64,000 nucleotides of DNA, taken from NCBI GenBank assembly GCA_965220345.1, contig OZ244822.1:1984001-2048000 (forward strand), written 5' to 3'. The notes under the pieces were generated by a model. It made no database searches. It was not told where the DNA came from and was given only the letters and a program-made list of their open reading frames with translations. Positions 32,391 through 41,811 of this stretch are shown in pieces. How positions within the stretch are numbered: position 1 is the stretch's first letter; each line of letters opens with the position of its first letter. Both the position numbers and the translations under genes were made by a program. The stretch is from Aldehydirespirator sp965220345 (lineage in GTDB: Bacteria > Actinomycetota > Acidimicrobiia > Acidimicrobiales > Aldehydirespiratoraceae).

Positions 32391-34364
32391 TCAGCTATCT
32401 GCTGCGACTGTTTCTGCTTCGAATACGAGCAGCGGCGAACCGTTGTCCACTTGATCACCTGAAGCCACCAAAACCTGTGTCACCGTTCCGTTTGCGGGAG
32501 CGGTGACATGATGTTCCATCTTCATGCCTTCCATCACTACCAAAGTCGCCCCTGCCTGAACTCGCTCACCGGCTGTGACCCTCACTTCGACGATCACTCC
32601 AGGCATCGGCGCTGCGAAACCTCCGGCAGTCATGCCTGTGTCTGGCGCACCGAATCGTGGTATCACCGTCACGGCAGCGGTTTCGGTGTTACCAGTCAGA
32701 AATAAGCGATCGCCTGAAGCGGTGACCGTGTAAAGAACCCGGTGAGCATCCCACTCCACGTCAAGTGTCGTAGAACTCCAAGCAGCAACCCTTGCTTGCG
32801 AGGTGACAGGTTCAATGTCACCAGATTCGGCTTTCACCTCAAAAGAGCCGTCACGCAGAGGTCGGTAGGAGACCTTCACCTCTACTGGACCTGAAGCGTT
32901 TTCGACAGCTAGCCGCACATGCTCCGCAGGGAGACGGCCGTGATGCCAGCCGCTAGGCATCCAACCCAAAGTGCGGGACTGGCTACGTTCAGCGGCTTGC
33001 AGCCACATCGCTGCCGCAATCGCCAGCCGCTGACAATGAGCGTCCGAGAAGGCCACAGCGCGACTCGGGTTGATGCGCTCAATGAAATCGGTGGTGGTGT
33101 CACCCAACAAAAAACTCTCAGCATCAAGCACAGCCGCCAAGAAATGGCGGTTGGTGACAACCCCGCCGAGGTGCAGCCGCTGCAACGCCAGACTCAGGCT
33201 TTGTGCGGCTTCGCTGCGGTTCGGGGCATATGCGATCACCTTGGCGAGCATCGGATCAAATTCCAGCCCCACCTCGCTGCCAGCCTCTACTCCGCTGTCC
33301 CAGCGAACCGCCGGTTCGCAAGCAGGAGCGAACGCAGCCAGAGTTCCCACCGCAGGCAAAAATCCCGAAGCGGGGTCTTCGGCGTAGAGACGTGCCTCAA
33401 TGGCGTGACCAGTGAAGCTGATTTCGCTTTGGGTGTATCCCAGCGGCTCACCGGCAGCGATCCGCAACTGTTCACGCACTAGGTCAATGCCGGTGACTTC
33501 TTCAGTCACTGGATGCTCCACCTGAAGCCTGGTGTTGACCTCCAAGAAGAAGAACTCGCCTGTGTCATCATCAAGCACTAGTTCCACCGTGCCTGCTGAG
33601 ACATACCCAATCGACTCCGCCAACCGCACCGCAGCGGCACCCATCGCGGCACGCAGAGTCTCGTCCACGGCACTAGAAGGCGATTCTTCGATGATTTTCT
33701 GGTGACGGCGCTGAATCGAGCATTCGCGTTCGCCGAGATGCACAACGCTGCCGTGAGTGTCGCCCAGAACCTGTATCTCGATATGGCGACAGCGCGGCAG
33801 GTAACGCTCCAAAAACACGGTGTCGTCACCGAAACCACCGAGCGCTTCGCGCCGTGCCGCGGCTACAGCGTCATCGAGATCAGCAGCATCGAACACCAGT
33901 CTCATGCCCTTGCCACCGCCTCCAGCGGCTGCTTTGACCAGTAGCGGATAGCCGATTTCGTTTGCGTTAGCCGGATTCTCAGTGAAAGGCAGTGTCGGCA
34001 TGTTCGCTGCCACTGCAGCGGTTTTGGCTGCGAGCTTGTCGCCCATCGTTTCGATGGCATCAGGCCCTGGACCAACCCAGGTCAAACCTGCTGCGGTCAC
34101 CGCTCGGGCAAAGTCGGCGTTCTCTGACAGGAAGCCGTAACCAGGATGCACTGCGTCTGCGCCTGCTTTCAGCGCTGCGGCTACCACAGCGTCAGCGTCT
34201 AGATAACTGCTGTGGAGCCTTATGGCTGTATCAGCTTCAGTCACGAACGGGGCATCGCGGTCAGCTTCAACGAACACCGCCACACAGCGAATACCCAGGG
34301 CTCGTGCGGTGCGGAACACGCGTCGTGCTATCTCTCCGCGGTTCGCTACCAGCAGAGCTTTCAT
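32391..34364 (-). CDS. Acyl-CoA carboxylase alpha subunit (biotin carboxylase + BCCP)
   Basis: 657 residues. The N-terminal biotin carboxylase domain shows LVANRGEIARRVFRTARALGI, HPGYGFLSENADFA, KAAAGGGGKGMRLV (ATP-grasp Gly-rich loop), RECSIQRRHQKIIEE and FFLEVNTRLQVEHPVTEEVTG. The C-terminus has the biotinyl domain with the target Lys in VMEGMKMEHHV (about 43 residues from the end). Same layout as MccA/LiuD/AtuF and propionyl-CoA carboxylase alpha subunits. Followed within 7 bp by AtuA and preceded by the beta subunit gene, so one operon. Substrate likely a branched enoyl-CoA (geranyl-, methylcrotonyl-like) by context. Confidence 0.9.
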   Translation of the reverse strand: MKALLVANRGEIARRVFRTARALGIRCVAVFVEADRDAPFVTEADTAIRLHSSYLDADAVVAAALKAGADAVHPGYGFLSENADFARAVTAAGLTWVGPGPDAIETMGDKLAAKTAAVAANMPTLPFTENPANANEIGYPLLVKAAAGGGGKGMRLVFDAADLDDAVAAARREALGGFGDDTVFLERYLPRCRHIEIQVLGDTHGSVVHLGERECSIQRRHQKIIEESPSSAVDETLRAAMGAAAVRLAESIGYVSAGTVELVLDDDTGEFFFLEVNTRLQVEHPVTEEVTGIDLVREQLRIAAGEPLGYTQSEISFTGHAIEARLYAEDPASGFLPAVGTLAAFAPACEPAVRWDSGVEAGSEVGLEFDPMLAKVIAYAPNRSEAAQSLSLALQRLHLGGVVTNRHFLAAVLDAESFLLGDTTTDFIERINPSRAVAFSDAHCQRLAIAAAMWLQAAERSQSRTLGWMPSGWHHGRLPAEHVRLAVENASGPVEVKVSYRPLRDGSFEVKAESGDIEPVTSQARVAAWSSTTLDVEWDAHRVLYTVTASGDRLFLTGNTETAAVTVIPRFGAPDTGMTAGGFAAPMPGVIVEVRVTAGERVQAGATLVVMEGMKMEHHVTAPANGTVTQVLVASGDQVDNGSPLLVFEAETVAADS

Positions 34365-34446
34365 GGCTTCAAAGTCTGCGAAGCCTGCGCTGGCTTTGCA
34401 GGCTGTGGTGTCGCTACGGTTGATGCAGTGATGTCGCGATAGGAGT

Positions 34447-36201
34447 TCACAGTCGGAACACTCCGTAGCCGTCGGTGCCGTTGATTGGTGTGTTATGCAC
34501 CACCGAAAGGCACATGCCGAGCACGCTGCGAGTGTCGCGTGGATCTATGATCCCGTCGTCACTGATAGCCCCAGTGGCGCACAAAGCTTGCGAGCCGCGC
34601 TCTTGCATGGCTTCGGCTTGGGCCACGATCTCGGCATCTTCGGCCTCGTCAAATGGTTCGCCTTTGCGGGCGGCTCTTGCTCTGCGCACCTGAGACATCA
34701 CCCCAGCGATCTGTTTAGGGCCCATCACTGCGATCTTGGCTGTAGGCCATAACCAAGTGAAACGATTACCGAAAGCTCGGCCCGACATGCCGTATGTGCC
34801 TGCACCGTAGGAAGAACCGACGATCACCGTTAGATGCGGAACCGTGGAGTTGGCCACCGCGTTGATCATTTGCGACCCTTTTTTGACCATGCCGTCAGCC
34901 TCGAAGTCTCGTCCCACCATGAAACCGGTGATGTTTTGCAGAAACACCAGCGGAATGTCTGACTGATTGCACAACTGGATGAAGGTGGCACCTTTCTGTG
35001 CTGAGTCTGGGTAGAGCACTCCATTGTTACCCAGAATGCCGACCGGGTAGCCGAAGATGGAAGCCCAGCCGCACACCAGAGTCGTGCCGAAACGGGCTTT
35101 GTATTCCTCAAAGCGTGATCCGTCAACCACGCGGGCGATCACTTCGCGAATATCGAAAGGCTGCCGCAGGTCACGACTCACTAGCCCCAACAACTCCTCA
35201 GGATCATGGATCGGTGCGTCTGGGGTCATGGTGGGACCATCGCCGGGTTTGCGGCGGTTGAGATGCGAAACCACTTCGCGGCACATGCGGATGGCATCCA
35301 TCTCATCAACCGCGAAATAGTCGCCCAAACCTGACACATCGGCATGCAGTCGAGCGCCGCCGAGTGTTTCGTCATCGGATTCTTCGCCGGTGGCCATTTT
35401 CACAAGCGGAGGGCCAGCCAAAAAAATCTTGGACTGGTCGGCCACCACAATGTTGTAGTCAGATAAGCCCGGCTGATAAGCACCGCCCGCAGTGGACGAA
35501 CCGAAAACCACACACACCGTCGGAATCCGCATTCTGGACAGTTCGATCATTTCGTAAAAGAAACGGCCAGTCTCCGCGAAATGTGTGGTTTGAACGCCGC
35601 CTCCGCTTCCGCCAGTGAACTCCGAACCGCCGCCTGAGCTGCCACCGAGACGCAGATCAGCACCAGCGGATTCAACGAAGCTCACATAGGGGATGTGATT
35701 ATCGCGGGCGATTTCTAGTGCTCGCATCCATTTTTTGCTGGCGTAAGGGGTGAGCGCTCCAGCGAGCACGCTGGGATCGTTGCCCATGATTACGCACTCG
35801 TTGCCGCCGATCACTCCAACCCCGACCACCATCCCTCCGCCCATGGTGTAGTCAGAGTCGTAGGCGGCTAATGCGCTGATCTCAAGGAAGGGGCTGTTGG
35901 GGTCGATCACGTTAGCGATGCGCTCGCGTATAGGCAGTTTGTTGCGTGAGCGGAGCCGTTCCATGGCTGCTGGCCCGCCGCCTGCTTCTGCTTCGTCGAG
36001 AAGTAAGTCGATTTCGGCGAGCTGCTCAAGCATGTCGGCACGGTTGCGTGCGAAAGCTTCGCTGCGGGTATCAAGACTGCTAGTCAACGCAGGCGCAAGC
36101 AGCTGCTGTGTTGGCTGCTGGGCTGTGGCGCTCGCAGTGTTAGTGCTGTTCACTGCTGCGCTCGCAGTTGCGCTCACCGGTGTGTTCGCAGTTGTTTTCA
36201 C
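34447..36201 (-). CDS. Acyl-CoA carboxylase beta subunit (carboxyltransferase)
   Basis: 584 residues from a GTG at 36201. After a ~45-residue Ala/Thr/Ser/Gln-rich N-terminal extension, SEAFARNRADMLEQLAEIDLLLDEAEAGGG begins the conserved carboxyltransferase. Blocks: LPIRERIANVIDPNSPFLEIS, GGEFTG-like GGSSGGGSEFTG, FGSSTAGGAYQPGLSDYNI (acyl-CoA-binding oxyanion), QNITGFMVGRDFEADG and SYGAGTYGMSGRAFGNRF. This matches MccB/LiuB/AtuC more than PccB. First gene of the operon. The N-terminal extension may instead be untranslated if a start nearer LTSSLDTRSEAF is used. Confidence 0.9.
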   Translation of the reverse strand: MKTTANTPVSATASAAVNSTNTASATAQQPTQQLLAPALTSSLDTRSEAFARNRADMLEQLAEIDLLLDEAEAGGGPAAMERLRSRNKLPIRERIANVIDPNSPFLEISALAAYDSDYTMGGGMVVGVGVIGGNECVIMGNDPSVLAGALTPYASKKWMRALEIARDNHIPYVSFVESAGADLRLGGSSGGGSEFTGGSGGGVQTTHFAETGRFFYEMIELSRMRIPTVCVVFGSSTAGGAYQPGLSDYNIVVADQSKIFLAGPPLVKMATGEESDDETLGGARLHADVSGLGDYFAVDEMDAIRMCREVVSHLNRRKPGDGPTMTPDAPIHDPEELLGLVSRDLRQPFDIREVIARVVDGSRFEEYKARFGTTLVCGWASIFGYPVGILGNNGVLYPDSAQKGATFIQLCNQSDIPLVFLQNITGFMVGRDFEADGMVKKGSQMINAVANSTVPHLTVIVGSSYGAGTYGMSGRAFGNRFTWLWPTAKIAVMGPKQIAGVMSQVRRARAARKGEPFDEAEDAEIVAQAEAMQERGSQALCATGAISDDGIIDPRDTRSVLGMCLSVVHNTPINGTDGYGVFRL

Positions 36202-36331
36202 TGCTTTGTTTGCTGTTGAGAACCTCGAAGCTGCTTCTCATCTTGGTGACACTACCGCAGTCGTGTAGATGCCAGCCCACGCGAACGCAGGAAGCTGGCC
36301 TGCGGTTGGCCTGCGGGTGGGGGGTGGTCTT

Positions 36332-36538
36332 GTGGTGAAGCGTCACAGTCGTGCGGAGGCTCTCAAGCTCTGGGACATGGTGACCACCTGGCTGCAGTAT
36401 CCGCATCTCTATGAGATTCAGCGGCCCAAATCCCAGGCCGACGAGAACGCCATAGCCGAAGTTTTTCGCCCGTATCTCGAAGCACGCGACTGGGTAAGCA
36501 TCAACCGAGGCGAAGTCTTTGAGTTCAAAAAATCCTGA
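36332..36538 (+). CDS. Small conserved-looking hypothetical protein
   Basis: 68 residues from a GTG at 36332, preceded by a G-rich SD-like run (gggtggggggt); the frame is open upstream to 36269. The sequence (SRAEALKLWDMVTTWLQYPH, then ADENAIAEVFRPYLEARDWV) is soluble, amphipathic and has good coding periodicity. It ends 3 bp before the convergent ppc stop. I do not recognise the family. Confidence 0.45.
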   Translation: MVKRHSRAEALKLWDMVTTWLQYPHLYEIQRPKSQADENAIAEVFRPYLEARDWVSINRGEVFEFKKS

Positions 36539-36541
36539 GCC

Positions 36542-39334
36542 TCAGCCGGTGTTGCGCATACCCGCGGCAACACCGTTCACTGTCAACAGCAGTGTCCGCA
36601 ATAGCAGTTCACGCTGTTGTGGGCTTGATCCCCAGCCGCTGCGATAACGCGCCAACAGATCTGCCTGCAGCACGTTGATCGGATCAAGATAAGCGTCTCG
36701 CACGGTCAAAGTGCGACGCAAAATAGGCAGATCTTCAAGCAGGCCACGGCCGGTGAGAGATGTGATCTCGGCCACTGTTCGGTCGTATTCGGCGCACACG
36801 GACTCGAAATGGCAGTGCAGTGTCGGGTCAACCAAAGTGGTCACATAATGGCTTGCAATATCTAGATCCGTCTTGAATAAGGTCATTTCCACGTTGGACA
36901 CGAACGTGCGAAAAAACTGCCAAGACTCATACATCTGATTGAGATCGTCGCTCATGCCAGCGGCTCGGGCTGCTGCCAATCCAGCACCGACACCGAACCA
37001 GCCAGGCACAATCTGGCGTGACTGGGTCCAGCCGAACACCCAGGGAATGGCCCGCAGGCCGTCGATTCCCGCATCGGATCGGTTGCGTCTAGCAGGACGC
37101 GAACCAATGTTCATTTCGGTGAGTTCCTCCACTGGAGTGGACGTGCGGAAGTATTCGATCAAGCCGGGTGCCTGAATAAAAGTCCGGTAAGCGTCGAAGG
37201 CTGCGCTTGAGGTCGCTTCCATTACTTGATCCCAGCGTCGGGTCACAGCCGGGTCATTGCGAGGAGTGCAATGCGCCAGCGATGCTTCCACCACAGCCGC
37301 AAAAGCCAAGTCAAGGTTGCGGTAGGCGAGGCGAGGAAGACCGTATTTGTCGGCGATCACTTCGCCTTGTTCAGTGATCTTGACCGAGCCTCTCACTGCG
37401 CCGGGGGGTTGGCTCAGAATCGCTGCATGGGTCGGGCCACCACCGCGTCCGACAGTGCCGCCTCGACCGTGAAACACTGTCATAGCGACACCTGTTTGTT
37501 CTGCTGCTTCAGCGATGGCTCGCAGCGCTTTGTGTATCTCCCACTGTGAGGTGGTGATGCCGCCGTCCTTGTTGGAGTCGGAGTAGCCGACCATTACCTC
37601 TTGGGTGTTGCCTCGCAGTTCCACAAGTTGCCGGTAAGGCGGCACCGCCAGCAGGTCTCGCAGCACCGGGCCTGCACGGCGGAGGTCTTCGATAGTTTCA
37701 AACAGGGGCACGAATCCCAGCCGAGCTACGCCAGCTGTCAAATCAACCAGCCCCGCCTCTCGGGACAGCACCGCCGGTGCCAAAATGTCGTGAGGGCCTT
37801 GGGTCATTGACACGATGTAGCTGCGTACGATCTGGTCTCCTTTGGTGTCCATCTCGTGTCGCAGCACGCTGAACAGCTCTAGCACGCTTTCGGCATCGTC
37901 AGGCAGCACCCGTCCCCGAGATGCCAGCGGTCTAGGGCCTGCAAGTTCCGCAGCCAACAGTTCCGCTCGTTCGTGTCCAGTGAGTGTGTCGTAGTCGATT
38001 TCGAGTGGCTTGAACAGGCTGCTCAGCGCCATGTGGTGACGCTGAGAATGCTCGCGAATGTCAAGAGTGGCAAGGTCAAAACCGATCATGGACACAATGC
38101 GCTGCACTCGTGCTAGGCGACCCTCGGCTAGGAGTTGCCCGTTGTTGGCCTGCAATGACCTTGCCAGCATGTCCAAGTCGTTGGCTAGTTCGGTTGCCGA
38201 CTCATATGGTGCAGCACCCGACGCAGCAGCGCCCGCCATAGCACCCGACGCAGCGCCCGTCGTTGCGGAACCTGACACTGCCGAAGCTGTGGCAGCTTGC
38301 TCAGTATCTAGAAGGCGCCGATGGATTACAGCCAGCCGCTGACGGTATGGCTCGCCTGCGCTCAGTGAGGAGAAACGGGCGGTGACTTCTGGGAACTCTT
38401 CATGATCGCGCGCTAGGCGTGCCGTTAGCTCATCGGAGACCCCGCGAACGGCTAGCCCCACGCTCAGCTCCGAAGACAACCCCACAATCTCATCCAACAG
38501 AACACGCAGAGCCCGCCGCCGCTGGAATGCCAGCACTTTTGCTGTGGTGTCTGGAGTGACGTTGGGGTTACCGTCGCGGTCGCCGCCCACCCAAGAACCG
38601 AAACGAATCGGCGAATGGTCAGGATTAAGTTCTGCGCCCAGCGATCCAAGCACAGAGTTAATGTCGTCAAGCAGTTCCGGTAGTCCGAACCTGACTATCT
38701 CGGTGAGGAAATAAAGCATCGACCGGGCTTCGTCCACCGGATCAGGCTTTTGCCGGCGCAGCTCGTCGGTTTGCCAGATGGCATCAATCAGCTCATCAAT
38801 CCGGCGATCTACCCGTTGTCGTGCTGTGTCATCGGCACCTGCTTGCACTCGGCGCTCAATCAGCCTGGCGATCTCGGCCAGTTTGTCGAGTATTGAGCGG
38901 CGTGACGCTTCGGTGGGGTGAGCGGTAAACACGGGACGCAGCTCGGCGCTGTTGATCGTGTCGGCTATTTCGTGGTTTCCGTAACCTTGCTGTCGCAGCC
39001 TTTCGACCATCTCACCGAAACGGTTTGATCCAGCCGAGCGCCGTTCGGTGAGGTCATCAATGCGATGCACCTGCTCAACAGTGTTAGCGAGATGGAAATA
39101 GACGGTAAAAGCTCGAGCCAAAAGCCCTGCTTCAGTAAGATCCACATCTGCTAGCAGTGTCGCCAGAGCGGTGTTGCCTTCTTCGCTGCGGCGCAGACCT
39201 TGAGCTAGACCACGCACCTGCTCTACCCGTTCAAGCAGCTCAGGTCCGTGCTGGCGGACGAGCGTGTCGCCGAGCTGGCTGCCTAGACGGCGAATGTCGC
39301 CACGCAGTGCCGAGTCGATTTCTTCTAGTTGCAC
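36542..39334 (-). CDS. ppc: Phosphoenolpyruvate carboxylase
   Basis: 930 residues from a GTG at 39334, full length. Catalytic motifs: VFTAHPTEASRRSIL (His), GGDRDGNPNVT, GYSDSNKDGG, and the Gly-rich FHGRGGTVGRGGGPTHAAI loop with QPPGAVRGSVKITEQGEV. The conserved C-terminus ends MRNTG. It makes oxaloacetate from PEP and bicarbonate, an anaplerotic step. A ~30-residue Ala/Gly-rich insertion (ATASAVSGSATTGAASGAM) sits in a surface loop near residue 350. Its upstream region has a 7+7 bp palindrome (39433-39457). The bicarbonate could come from the carbonic anhydrase at 27099. Confidence 0.96.
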   Translation of the reverse strand: MQLEEIDSALRGDIRRLGSQLGDTLVRQHGPELLERVEQVRGLAQGLRRSEEGNTALATLLADVDLTEAGLLARAFTVYFHLANTVEQVHRIDDLTERRSAGSNRFGEMVERLRQQGYGNHEIADTINSAELRPVFTAHPTEASRRSILDKLAEIARLIERRVQAGADDTARQRVDRRIDELIDAIWQTDELRRQKPDPVDEARSMLYFLTEIVRFGLPELLDDINSVLGSLGAELNPDHSPIRFGSWVGGDRDGNPNVTPDTTAKVLAFQRRRALRVLLDEIVGLSSELSVGLAVRGVSDELTARLARDHEEFPEVTARFSSLSAGEPYRQRLAVIHRRLLDTEQAATASAVSGSATTGAASGAMAGAAASGAAPYESATELANDLDMLARSLQANNGQLLAEGRLARVQRIVSMIGFDLATLDIREHSQRHHMALSSLFKPLEIDYDTLTGHERAELLAAELAGPRPLASRGRVLPDDAESVLELFSVLRHEMDTKGDQIVRSYIVSMTQGPHDILAPAVLSREAGLVDLTAGVARLGFVPLFETIEDLRRAGPVLRDLLAVPPYRQLVELRGNTQEVMVGYSDSNKDGGITTSQWEIHKALRAIAEAAEQTGVAMTVFHGRGGTVGRGGGPTHAAILSQPPGAVRGSVKITEQGEVIADKYGLPRLAYRNLDLAFAAVVEASLAHCTPRNDPAVTRRWDQVMEATSSAAFDAYRTFIQAPGLIEYFRTSTPVEELTEMNIGSRPARRNRSDAGIDGLRAIPWVFGWTQSRQIVPGWFGVGAGLAAARAAGMSDDLNQMYESWQFFRTFVSNVEMTLFKTDLDIASHYVTTLVDPTLHCHFESVCAEYDRTVAEITSLTGRGLLEDLPILRRTLTVRDAYLDPINVLQADLLARYRSGWGSSPQQRELLLRTLLLTVNGVAAGMRNTG

Positions 39335-39432
39335 GAAGTCTTCACGATGCTTTGCTTGGGGCTTTCTCGGGGTTTCTCGCTACTGTCTCGCAGCTTTCTG
39401 GCCTTTTTCTGACGGTTTCTGATGACTTTAAG

Positions 39433-39457
39433 CTTAGGTTCACCCTGTTCACCTAAG
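39433..39457. promoter_or_regulatory. Inverted repeat upstream of ppc
   Basis: CTTAGGT (39433-39439) and ACCTAAG (39451-39457) are perfect inverted arms 11 bp apart, and the spacer contains ttcaccctgttc. The arms resemble half sites of DtxR/IdeR-type boxes (TTAGGT/ACCTAA) but the spacing is 4 bp longer than the classical box. It lies 99 bp upstream of the ppc start and 21 bp after the end of the reductase gene. No U-tract follows, so an operator is more likely than a terminator. Confidence 0.4.
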
Positions 39458-39477
39458 TGACTGCGAGGAACTTTGGA

Positions 39478-40713
39478 TCAGGCAGCGGAACGGGTGCGTC
39501 TCAGCACCGGCTCCGCAAGTCTCAAGCCGCGGTCGGCTACACGCAGCACACGCGGCGACATGCCTTCGGTGTCTCCGTCTATGAGGTTGCCCATCACTTG
39601 AAGCGTGATGTTGGCGATGGTGTCAGAAGCCATCGACAGACGCAGGCCGTTTCGCAGAATCCAGGGATGTCCGATCAAAAAACAGAAACGGCGTCCAGTG
39701 CTCAAGAAACTGTCGAAACGTTGGCCGATAACACGGTCGTAGCTGTCAGTTGCGCTAGCTGGATCGGTCAAGAACAACTCCGCGAGCAGCATCCCCGACT
39801 CCAAGCCGTAGTCAATGCCTTCACCGTTCATCGGGTTAACCAGCCCAGCCGCGTCACCCACCGCAGCCCAGCCGCTGCCGTGGCGTCGGGCCGCGCTCAT
39901 AGGCAACCGCCAAGCTCGGGGGCGTTCTAGGTAGTCACCGAGACCCCATTGTTGTGCGAACATTTTGTGGTAGTCGTTCAACAGATGGTTGAGATTGAGG
40001 CTTCGTAAGCCTTTCATGGTGGATGCCACGCCCGCACCTATGTTCACGGTGCCGTCACCAGCTGGGAAAAGCCAGCCATAGCCGGGCACCCAATCGCCGT
40101 CGGCACTGCGCATCGTGAGACAGGCTTCAAGGAGGCGCTCATCATGGCGTGGGCTGCTCACATAAGTTCTGATAGCGAGGCCGTAGGGCTCTGCGGCGAC
40201 TCTTTCAGCGCCGAGCATTCGGGCTGATGCCCCAGGCGCGCCAGCAGCGAGTACCACCAGATCTGCGTGCCAGCGGGCATTACCGTCGGCTTGTTGCACC
40301 CCGATGACGCTGCCATCATCTGAGATGGTGGGCAGCACTTCGGTGTTCCATATGATTTCAGCGCCAGCATTTTCTGCTGCTTTCACCAAGTGATGGTCAA
40401 GCTCGCGGCGAGGCCAAACCGCTCCTTTAGTGCCGAAACGGTTGCCTTCGGGCCAGAGCAGTTCGCGTTTTGTGGTGCCTGCGATCATTCTTAGCCCGTC
40501 GATTTGGTGTGCATCTTCAAGAGTGATGCCGAGATCAGACAATGCGGTCACTGCCCGCGGTGTCAAAGCGTCGCCGCAGACCTTGTCACGGCCCGGGGAT
40601 GCCTTCTCAAATACGGTCACGCGGGCACCGCCAGCAGCGGCTGTGATGGCGGCGGCGGCACCAGCTGGCCCAGCGCCGATGACTGCGATGTCGCGTTTGG
40701 TGACAGCACTCAT
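39478..40713 (-). CDS. Geranylgeranyl reductase-family FAD-dependent oxidoreductase
   Basis: 411 residues. The FAD-binding GAGPAGAAAAITAAAGGARVTVFEK fold opens the protein, followed by KVCGDALTPRAVTAL (the PxxYxWxFP-type family's CGD motif), YGWLFPAGDGTVNIGAGV, and WAAVGDAAGLVNPMNGEGIDYGLESG. In actinobacteria such genes reduce the isoprenoid side chain of menaquinone (MenJ-like) or other polyprenyls. The neighbours do not decide between these. The C-terminal ~40 residues are basic (GLRLAEPVLRRTRSAA), suggesting membrane association. Confidence 0.82.
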   Translation of the reverse strand: MSAVTKRDIAVIGAGPAGAAAAITAAAGGARVTVFEKASPGRDKVCGDALTPRAVTALSDLGITLEDAHQIDGLRMIAGTTKRELLWPEGNRFGTKGAVWPRRELDHHLVKAAENAGAEIIWNTEVLPTISDDGSVIGVQQADGNARWHADLVVLAAGAPGASARMLGAERVAAEPYGLAIRTYVSSPRHDERLLEACLTMRSADGDWVPGYGWLFPAGDGTVNIGAGVASTMKGLRSLNLNHLLNDYHKMFAQQWGLGDYLERPRAWRLPMSAARRHGSGWAAVGDAAGLVNPMNGEGIDYGLESGMLLAELFLTDPASATDSYDRVIGQRFDSFLSTGRRFCFLIGHPWILRNGLRLSMASDTIANITLQVMGNLIDGDTEGMSPRVLRVADRGLRLAEPVLRRTRSAA

Positions 40714-40746
40714 CTTTGCGCTCGCATAGTGGTACTGCCTCTTGTG

Positions 40747-41706
40747 TCAGGAGTGTCTGTAGCTGCTGGCGTGAGGATCACAATGCATTGGATCATGAGA
40801 TGTTGGGTCGTGGTGCCCGTGCTCACCCAGCAAGATGACTTCCTGGTTCTGTTCCTGGTGCTGTTCTTGGTTCTGTCCCGGGTCATGCCCAGAGTTCACG
40901 CCGGTTTTGTTGCTTAGCAGTCGCTGTCCGAAGGCATCACGTAGTCGCTGTGCTGTGAGCACCTCATCTGGTGTGCCCGCGGCCACCAAGTGGTTCGCTA
41001 GAAGCAGCACCGAGTCACAGTTACGGGCCTCGTCAAGATGATGGGTAGTGATGATCACGATGGCACCACGGTTTGTGCAGTCCTTGACCATGCCCAAGAT
41101 CCGCTCCTGGCTGGGAATGTCGAGACCAGTGAGCGGCTCGTCAAGCATGATGATGTCGGGTTCGGTAGCCAGCGCTTGAGCTATCCTTACGCGCTGTTGC
41201 TGCCCGCCGCTGAGTTCGCCGAAGCTACGGTTGCGGAGCCCCAGCACATCAAGCCGCTCGGCTGCTCGACGCATGACGGCACGGTCTTGGCTTCGGAAGC
41301 GCCCGAATAAGCCCCGCGTGCGGTAGCGACCCATGGCCAGCACTTCGCCTGCGGTTACCGGCATCCAGTTAGCAGGTCCGTGCTGGCATACGTATCCCAG
41401 ATTTTCGGGTATGCCGCGGATGCTCCCCGAGGTGGGTTTCTGAAGTCCGGCCATGCACTCCAGCAGCGTGGTCTTGCCTGATCCGTTGACCCCCATCACC
41501 GCAGTCGAAGTGCCCGGCTCGAAGCGGTGAGTGATCCGGTCAAGGGCGATGACCTGATCGAACCGCACGGTCAGATCGCTGACCTCTACTGCCTGGATCG
41601 ACTGGTCGGCTGTGTCTGTGCTCTTGACTTTTGTGCTCTTGGCCGTGTCCCTGCTTGTGCCTTTGAGTGAACTGTCGATTGTTTGGTCTAGCAGGCTGCT
41701 GGCCAT
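40747..41706 (-). CDS. Metal-type ABC transporter ATP-binding protein with His/Gln-rich tail
   Basis: 319 residues. Walker A GVNGSGKTTLLECMAGL, Q-loop region YVCQHGPANWMPVTAGEVLAMG, signature LSGGQQQRVRIAQALA, Walker B IIMLDEPLTGLD, switch IITTHHLDEAR. The VTAGEVLAMGRYRTRGLFGR stretch is typical of zinc/manganese (ZnuC/MntB-type) ATPases. The C-terminal ~45 residues are Gln/Glu- and His-rich (HDPGQNQEQHQEQNQE, EHGHHDPTSHDPMH), a likely metal-binding tail. No permease or binding protein is adjacent, so its membrane partner must be encoded elsewhere. The first ~35 residues (STKVKSTDTADQ) are low complexity. Confidence 0.82.
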   Translation of the reverse strand: MASSLLDQTIDSSLKGTSRDTAKSTKVKSTDTADQSIQAVEVSDLTVRFDQVIALDRITHRFEPGTSTAVMGVNGSGKTTLLECMAGLQKPTSGSIRGIPENLGYVCQHGPANWMPVTAGEVLAMGRYRTRGLFGRFRSQDRAVMRRAAERLDVLGLRNRSFGELSGGQQQRVRIAQALATEPDIIMLDEPLTGLDIPSQERILGMVKDCTNRGAIVIITTHHLDEARNCDSVLLLANHLVAAGTPDEVLTAQRLRDAFGQRLLSNKTGVNSGHDPGQNQEQHQEQNQEVILLGEHGHHDPTSHDPMHCDPHASSYRHS

Positions 41707-41811
41707 GGGTTTAACCGTATCGGGCTATCTGGCAGAGTGATTAGGCATAGACCTACTGTGTGCGTGGACAATGCGTGTATGGGCAATATGTGTATGGCCT
41801 AATGTGGCATT

